Source: Acidimicrobiia bacterium (GTDB taxonomy: Bacteria; Actinomycetota; Acidimicrobiia; Acidimicrobiales; AC-14). Taken from it: 40,499 nucleotides of DNA. Positions 37,230-40,499 of the stretch are shown here, piece by piece; positions within the stretch are counted from its first letter, which is position 1, and every line of letters starts with the position of its first letter. Where the stretch lies: contig JAHFUP010000043.1 of the NCBI GenBank assembly GCA_023265025.1, positions 1-40,499 on the forward strand, in the 5' to 3' direction. Under the pieces are notes generated by a model. The model was not told the DNA's origin. It ran no database searches and saw nothing but the letters and a program-made list of their open reading frames with translations. A program made the position numbers and the translations under genes.

Positions 37230-37517
37230 TCATCGGGCAGGCCGCACCCCCTCTGACCTGCGCCGATTCCTTTGGCACAGTCGGGCGCCGGCGCGCCCCC
37301 CCTCAGGGGCGCGCCGGGTGGTGTCCACGACGATGCCCGCCGCCGTCACGGCAACGACCGGACGGAGTCGGCGAAGGTACTTGGCGACGGTGCCGCGGGA
37401 CATCCCGAGGTCGGCCGCCATCTCCTTCTGAGAGCGCCGGATCACCACCACCCCGTCGATCCGGCGCTCGCCGTAGCTGCTGATGGCCAGCTCCAGGAAC
37501 GCATGGGCGGCGCTCAC
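37230..37517 (-). CDS. Winged-HTH protein, possible replication initiator (N-terminal part)
   Basis: The 95-residue frame starts at GTG 37517 (four-base overlap). AFLELAISSYGERRIDGVVVIRRSQKEMAADLG leads into an HTH at about 29-51 (SQKEMAADLGMSRGTVAKYLRRL), as in phage replication initiators and Crp-type regulators. From about residue 70 the sequence becomes Arg-rich and out-of-phase in character. A frameshift at the G7 run (37296-37302) would continue it into the frame ending at 36716. Confidence 0.62.
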   Translation of the reverse strand: MSAAHAFLELAISSYGERRIDGVVVIRRSQKEMAADLGMSRGTVAKYLRRLRPVVAVTAAGIVVDTTRRAPEGGRAGARLCQRNRRRSEGVRPAR

Positions 37518-37822
37518 TCGTCCCTCCCGTGGTCCGTTCGCTCGTCGGGGTCCGGCAGGCCGACGGAGGTCTCGAACACGCGGAGCATGGCCTCGATCGC
37601 CATGCGGATGAGATCGACCCGACGCGTCTCGGACAGACGCGCGCAACGGTCGAGCCTGTCAACCAGTGGGGCCGGCAGATTGCAGGAGATCCGAACGGGA
37701 TCCGTGCCTCCGGCAGCGACGGTGCGCTTCGCCTTCTCGATCGCGACCGCCAAGGCATCAGGGATAAGTCCTTCAGGGGTTGGGTTCATGGCGAGGCAGT
37801 CTTCAGGGGCTTGGAGGCTCAC
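37514..37822 (-). CDS. Ribbon-helix-helix DNA-binding protein
   Basis: The 102-residue product starts at GTG 37822 (four-base overlap); ATG 37789 is an alternative. The RHH unit is at about 45-90: a strand PVRISCNLPAPLV, then LDRCARLSETRRVDLIRMAIEAMLRVFE. Such proteins bind DNA as dimers and often autoregulate. It lies between WhiB and the HTH gene in the first early operon. Confidence 0.72.
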   Translation of the reverse strand: MSLQAPEDCLAMNPTPEGLIPDALAVAIEKAKRTVAAGGTDPVRISCNLPAPLVDRLDRCARLSETRRVDLIRMAIEAMLRVFETSVGLPDPDERTDHGRDE

Positions 37823-38145
37823 GCTGTCGCCGCCTCGGCCCGCAGCCGGCCGAACCGGATCAGAGCGTCGGCGCCGCTCTCGTGGCCGGCAGCGAGCTCG
37901 GCCCGTTGCGGAGCGGTCAGCCCTCCCCGGATGTAGTGACGGTCGGGGGGCCACCACCCCGCCTCCTCTGCGAGCGCCTCGACGAGGCAGCGCCCGGCCA
38001 CCGAGCACGACGCGCACACCGCCCGGGCCAGCGCGGTGCGGTTGCTGAGCATGAGGTCTGCCCGTCCGGGTCCTCGACAGGCGGCCCGAGAACGCCAAGC
38101 GTTCCTGTCACACGTCGTCTCTACGATTGCTGCTGGGTTCGGCAT
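37819..38145 (-). CDS. Second WhiB-like regulator
   Basis: The start ATG 38145 has GGAGG 6 bases upstream, giving 108 residues. Cluster cysteines are C23, C44, C47 and C53 (C-x20-C-x2-C-x5-C). AWRSRAACRG precedes them, and YIRGGLTAPQRAELA stands where WhiB proteins have GVWGG and the basic tail. It differs strongly from the WhiB at 33287, so the two are not recent duplicates. Confidence 0.78.
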   Translation of the reverse strand: MPNPAAIVETTCDRNAWRSRAACRGPGRADLMLSNRTALARAVCASCSVAGRCLVEALAEEAGWWPPDRHYIRGGLTAPQRAELAAGHESGADALIRFGRLRAEAATA

Positions 38146-38193
38146 ACGCGCCTCCGTCGTGAAGGGTGGATGGGTGGTGCCGGGCCTCGGCTG

Positions 38194-38219
38194 CGGCCCG
38201 GGCGCTGAGCCCCGGGCCG
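38194..38219 (-). terminator. GC hairpin upstream of the WhiB-like operon
   Basis: A 9-bp perfect stem (38194-38202 with 38211-38219, 8-nt loop) directly follows the 38220 gene stop. There is no T-run. It may be an attenuator or RNA-processing site before the leader of the 38145 gene. Confidence 0.45.
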
Positions 38220-38384
38220 TCAGCCCCGGGGCGGCCAGGGGGGCGGTGGGGCCAGCCGGGGCCGGCCGAGCGAGTGGATCCGGCGCAGCGCCTCGTGGCA
38301 TACCCGGACCGGGTCGTCGGGGTGCCGGCGCCACCCCCGCCGGCGCAGCGCCGCCGGGGCCCCGTAGCGCCGGCGGCGCCTCAC
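38220..38384 (-). CDS. Small basic protein (54 residues)
   Basis: The frame begins at GTG 38384 (four-base overlap). RYGAPAALRRRGWRRHPDDPVRVCHEALRRIH leads to a Pro-rich end. It is strongly basic and may bind nucleic acid. Composition is close to out-of-frame sequence, so confidence is moderate. Confidence 0.5.
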   Translation of the reverse strand: MRRRRRYGAPAALRRRGWRRHPDDPVRVCHEALRRIHSLGRPRLAPPPPWPPRG

Positions 38385-38761
38385 GTGGTCCCCCCGGCAG
38401 CCGCCAGCATCCGCCTGCGGGACTCGGCCATGGCAGCCGCCCGCCCGGTCTCGAAGGCGAGGAGCTGGTCGCCGCCGGTGAAGGTCGTGCGCATCGACTC
38501 GCCGCGGCCGATCAGCCAGCCGAAGGCCCAGGCCATGTCGTGGTCCCGGCGCCGGCGGAACTCGCCGATGCGGTCGACGATGACGTCGTGGTCGCCGGCC
38601 GGCACGGCGCCGGCGTCGACGAGCATCAGCGCCGAGCACAGCTCGGTCGCCCGCCGTGAGGTCTCGACCTGCCAGGCCTCGAGCCGGTCCACCGCCAGAC
38701 CGCCGTCGACGACCGGCAGCGGGAGGTACGCCGGGAGCTCGACACCCGGGTCGGCGGTCAT
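38381..38761 (-). CDS. Hypothetical early protein
   Basis: The 126-residue product starts at ATG 38761 (ATGA overlap). It is a mixed alpha protein with LEAWQVETSRRATELCSALMLV, DRIGEFRRRRDHDMAWAFGWLIG and a helical end (AAAMAESRRRMLAAAGG). No family is recognised. Confidence 0.6.
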   Translation of the reverse strand: MTADPGVELPAYLPLPVVDGGLAVDRLEAWQVETSRRATELCSALMLVDAGAVPAGDHDVIVDRIGEFRRRRDHDMAWAFGWLIGRGESMRTTFTGGDQLLAFETGRAAAMAESRRRMLAAAGGTT

Positions 38762-39147
38762 GCGGCTTCTGCGCACGTCGAGCACAGGCGGTCGCCGACC
38801 CACCGGCAGCTGCCCCAGCAGGCGAAGCGGTCGGTGCAGCCGCACTCCGAGCAGGACCTGGCATCGCCGGCGGCGTCGGCGGCCTGTTGGTCGGCCAGGA
38901 CCTCAGACGACTCGAGCGACCCGACGATGCAGTCGAGCCTGTGCAGGACAGACCCGTCGAGCCTGTGCAGGACAGACCCGTCGTCCTCGACGATGGCCAC
39001 GGTGCAGCGGCACTCGCCTCGGAGGTCATCGACGGCGCCGGCCGCCGAGGCCGGCTGGCGAACCGAGCGGGGGCCGATCGCCCGCAAGCCCTCGAACACC
39101 TGGTCGACGGTGAGCCCGACCGGCGCCCAGCTACCGGAGGTGCTCAC
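38758..39147 (-). CDS. Hypothetical early protein with C-terminal zinc motif
   Basis: The 129-residue product starts at GTG 39147 (four-base overlap). The N-terminal part (GLTVDQVFEGLRAIGPRSVRQ) is followed by a duplicated DGSVLHRL octapeptide and a C-terminal Cys cluster (CSECGCTDRFACWG, LCSTCAEAA), likely zinc-binding. The function is unknown. Confidence 0.6.
   Translation of the reverse strand: MSTSGSWAPVGLTVDQVFEGLRAIGPRSVRQPASAAGAVDDLRGECRCTVAIVEDDGSVLHRLDGSVLHRLDCIVGSLESSEVLADQQAADAAGDARSCSECGCTDRFACWGSCRWVGDRLCSTCAEAA
38933..38980. repeat. 24-bp tandem duplication
   Basis: Two identical 24-bp units (38933-38956 and 38957-38980) encode the DGSVLHRL duplication in frame. Confidence 0.85.
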
Positions 39148-39563
39148 GGCAGCACCTCCGTCGGGCCGACGTAGCGGGCCCAGAGAGCGGACTGCGTGCC
39201 GCCCAGCTTGGCCGAGCGCCACTCGAACTCGGGGTAGGCCTTCGACACCTTGGCCCGGTTCTGTCCTGCCGCCGAGGGCGTGGGCCAGGTGACCACGCGG
39301 TACCACTCGCCGTCGTCGAGCCCGATGAGCTGCTTGACGAGCGGTTCGAGGCGGTCCTCGATCTTGACCCGGCCGGACCTCGATGCCGGGGGTGGCTCCT
39401 CCCGGCAGAGGTCGAACTGCGGTCCGGCGGCCGCCGGCGACCTGGCCGGCTTGGTGCCGTTGGTCGGAACCGGCCGGCCCTCCTTGGTCAGAGCGACCAT
39501 TTCGGTGCACCCCCCCCCCTGGTGGTGCCCGTTTCGGCGGGTGGTGGTAGCTACGCTGGACAT
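39144..39563 (-). CDS. Hypothetical early protein
   Basis: The 139-residue product starts at ATG 39563 with AAGGAGG 6 bases upstream. The first 20 codons include a run of ten G (39510-39519), so the start region may be prone to slippage. The rest (VKIEDRLEPLVKQLIGLDDGEWYRVVTW, SKAYPEFEWRSAKLGG) looks like a compact alpha/beta protein. An internal ATG just past the G run is an alternative start. Confidence 0.58.
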   Translation of the reverse strand: MSSVATTTRRNGHHQGGGCTEMVALTKEGRPVPTNGTKPARSPAAAGPQFDLCREEPPPASRSGRVKIEDRLEPLVKQLIGLDDGEWYRVVTWPTPSAAGQNRAKVSKAYPEFEWRSAKLGGTQSALWARYVGPTEVLP

Positions 39564-39751
39564 ACGCGCCTCCTTGGTGGCGTCGACGAGGACAGATGAG
39601 GCCGGCCCGGGGTTTGCTCCCCGGGCCGGCTTGCTGCACGGAGCCGGCGGTACCGCACCTCCCTGGCTTGCGCCGCCGCTCCTGGCACCCCGCCCTTGGC
39701 GCCGAGCAGTCGGGCGGCGCGGTTGGACGGGGTGTCAGCAGAAGCGGGCAC
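39551..39751 (-). CDS. Possible small gene downstream of cro-like gene
   Basis: The 66-residue frame starts at GTG 39751, two bases after the cro-like stop. RAARLLGAKGG and a basic helix resemble small phage proteins of the LGxKGG type, but the second half is encoded by a perfect 12-bp hairpin and looks low-quality. It may be real or leader RNA. Confidence 0.4.
   Translation of the reverse strand: MPASADTPSNRAARLLGAKGGVPGAAAQAREVRYRRLRAASRPGEQTPGRPHLSSSTPPRRRVCPA
39601..39630 (-). terminator. Perfect 12-bp hairpin in early leader (tR1-like)
   Basis: The stem pairs 39601-39612 with 39619-39630 around a 6-nt loop. It lies about 120 bases past the cro-like gene on the lytic transcript and 38 bases before the next good start. 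No T-run follows on the - strand. It could act as an early attenuator. Confidence 0.5.
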
Positions 39752-39753
39752 GG

Positions 39754-39963
39754 CTACGAGGCCTCTCGCGCCTCAATGCCGAGCTGCATCGCCCAGACCC
39801 GCAGCGTCTCCACCGGCAGTCGGACGCCCTGCTCGGCGTTGAGCTCGAAGGCGATGTCGGCCCACGAGCGTCCCTCGGAGCGCAATGCGGCGAGCCGATC
39901 GGCGAACTGGCCGGCGAAGGCCTCGTTCACCATTCGATACAACGAACTCCGGGGTGTCGCCAT
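39754..39963 (-). CDS. Cro-like small HTH protein
   Basis: The 69-residue product has AGQFADRLAALRSEGRSWADIAFELNAEQGV and VETLRVWAMQLG, an HTH with a recognition helix at about 50-62. It is the first gene read leftward and diverges from the repressor across 88 bases. This is the position of cro in temperate phages. It has no ribosome binding site; its promoter predicts a leaderless mRNA. It probably opposes the repressor at shared operators, but an excise-type role is also possible. Confidence 0.72.
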   Translation of the reverse strand: MATPRSSLYRMVNEAFAGQFADRLAALRSEGRSWADIAFELNAEQGVRLPVETLRVWAMQLGIEAREAS

Positions 39964-39970
39964 GTCGGTA

Positions 39971-40000
39971 GTTCTACCGGAATCTCGACAGTCGTGTCAA
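39971..40000 (-). promoter_or_regulatory. Early lytic promoter (PR-like), leaderless
   Basis: On the - strand TTGACA (39995-40000), 18 bases, TAGAAC (39971-39976), then 7 bases to the ATG at 39963. A perfect CGGTAG-TT-CTACCG palindrome (39966-39979) covers the -10, so a bound repressor would block this promoter. Confidence 0.7.
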
Positions 40001-40021
40001 CCACCTGTCAGTTCCTTGTCA
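39987..40021. promoter_or_regulatory. Putative operator array between cro-like gene and repressor
   Basis: TGTCA occurs at 39995, 40006 and 40017, spaced exactly 11 bp and so on one face of the helix. GACA at 39987 forms a GACA-n4-TGTC inverted pair with the first. The array spans the -35 boxes of both divergent promoters. Confidence 0.55.
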
Positions 40022-40044
40022 CGGCGACGGATCGTCGGTACTCT
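40016..40044 (+). promoter_or_regulatory. Repressor promoter, leaderless
   Basis: TTGTCA (40016-40021), 17 bases, TACTCT (40039-40044), then 7 bases to the ATG at 40052. No ribosome binding site is present. Confidence 0.65.
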
Positions 40045-40051
40045 CCGCACC

Positions 40052-40471
40052 ATGCCGGTAAGTGCGCAGATCACTGAGGCCCGAGCGGCGATTCGCAAGA
40101 GTCTGCCCACCACCGTCCGCCGGCTTCAGCGCGACCGGGACCTCAGCGACGTGCGTCTGGCGCTCCTCAGCGGGGTGAAGAGGACCACCCTGCACAGCCG
40201 ACTCTCCGGCAAATCGCCGTTCACCGACGAGGAGCTCGTGAGCATCGCCACCGTGCTCGACGTGCCTGTGGTCGTGCTTTTCCTCAGTCCCGACAACGCC
40301 CTGCGCTGGGTGCTCGATCACCCGACTCCGGGGGCGGCTACGGTTGCAGGCGCTTCGGTCGTTCCGGCGAACGAAGGTGCGGTCGGGTTGAGAAGTCGCC
40401 CTGCTCAGCCCACGATTCCGGGGCGTCCAGCGGGGCCGGCGCAGTTCGAAGCAACCGCTAAAGCGGCCTGA
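40052..40471 (+). CDS. rep: Immunity repressor with attachment site in its 3' end
   Basis: The 139-residue viral form has an XRE/C1-type HTH at about 27-78 (LSDVRLALLSGVKRTTLHSRL, DEELVSIATVLDVPVVVLFL). It has a short helix with NALRWVLDH, then a flexible tail ending ATAKAA. Codons 110-139 lie in the 121-bp repeat, so integration there would replace the tail by host-encoded sequence and leave about 109 phage residues. The -AKAA end resembles ssrA-like -ALAA degrons. On the circular form int follows on the same strand after 25 bases. This matches integration-dependent immunity loci. Confidence 0.82.
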   Translation: MPVSAQITEARAAIRKSLPTTVRRLQRDRDLSDVRLALLSGVKRTTLHSRLSGKSPFTDEELVSIATVLDVPVVVLFLSPDNALRWVLDHPTPGAATVAGASVVPANEGAVGLRSRPAQPTIPGRPAGPAQFEATAKAA

Positions 40472-40499
40472 CCGAACGACCGACGAAACCCCCGTCATG
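40379..40499. repeat. Right copy of 121-bp direct repeat
   Basis: It is identical to 111-231 and stops at the last base of the window. It begins at codon 110 of the repressor, in frame, and ends at the ATG of integrase, so joining the copies restores a repressor-integrase unit. Divergence from the left copy starts exactly at 40378/110. Confidence 0.9.

Noticed and set aside
39754-39963. Excisionase as first choice for the cro-position gene
   Set aside because: Possible, but the divergent position and leaderless promoter shared with the repressor fit Cro better; the AlpA-like gene at 31996 is a better excisionase candidate.
111-40499. Terminal redundancy from packaging (direct terminal repeats)
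   Set aside because: The left copy does not start at the molecule end; it follows a tRNA, and the divergence point coincides with the tRNA 3' end, which fits an attachment junction or assembly branch better.
1-40499. Phage-encoded DNA polymerase, helicase, primase or reverse transcriptase
   Set aside because: None was recognised in any plausible frame; absence is by eye and cannot exclude very divergent proteins.

Overview
This window reads as an essentially complete genome of a temperate, short-tailed (podovirus-like) phage of a high-GC actinobacterium. DNA G+C looks close to 70% and GTG starts are common. Two WhiB-type iron-sulfur regulators are encoded, a family known from Actinomycetota and their phages. 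No mycolyl-arabinogalactan esterase (LysB) is seen, and the endolysin tail resembles a W/V-aaDG-F repeat that I associate with Acidimicrobiia-like actinobacteria. The host class is an inference. A 121-bp direct repeat (111-231 and 40379-40499) closes the molecule, so the phage unit is 40,268 bp (111-40378). Positions 1-110 hold a tRNA-Asp and lie outside that circle, most simply as host flank of an attL junction.

Layout. The immunity/integration module is on the + strand: repressor (40052-40471), then across the join integrase (229-1083) and a small membrane protein (1080-1283). A cro-like gene (39754-39963) diverges from the repressor. Nearly everything else is on the - strand and is read from about 40 kb down to 1.9 kb. 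The early block (39.7-25.6 kb) holds HTH, RHH and WhiB regulators, a possible replication initiator that overlaps a large palindrome, an N4/N6 DNA methyltransferase, an RlpA-like lipoprotein, zinc-ribbon proteins, a putative annealing protein, a serine recombinase and a RyR-domain protein. A free-standing LAGLIDADG endonuclease (34566-35138) and a divergent AlpA-type module (31996-32420) interrupt it on the + strand.

The late block runs terminase small and large (24.3-22.0 kb), portal, scaffold, major capsid, two paralogous head-tail adaptors, nozzle-like tail protein, minor tail proteins, ejection-type proteins, tailspike, M15 endolysin and a holin/spanin-like cassette that ends at a terminator (1850-1875). 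No tape-measure gene, tail tube or tail sheath is recognised, hence the short-tail inference. No DNA polymerase, helicase or primase is recognised, so replication probably relies on the host.

The most interesting system is the switch at the genome ends. The attachment region sits inside the 3' end of the repressor gene and next to integrase. Integration would remove the last ~30 codons of the repressor, which end in Ala-Lys-Ala-Ala, much like an ssrA-type degradation tag. This is the architecture of integration-dependent immunity described for mycobacteriophages such as BPs, here in an apparently unrelated podovirus-like phage. The repressor, cro-like and AlpA-like genes all have promoters placed exactly 7 nt before the start codon, which predicts leaderless mRNAs. 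A second notable element is a nested palindrome with five GGCGCGCC sites at 37.1-37.3 kb, a candidate origin lying within an initiator-like reading frame that the contig shows as frameshifted.
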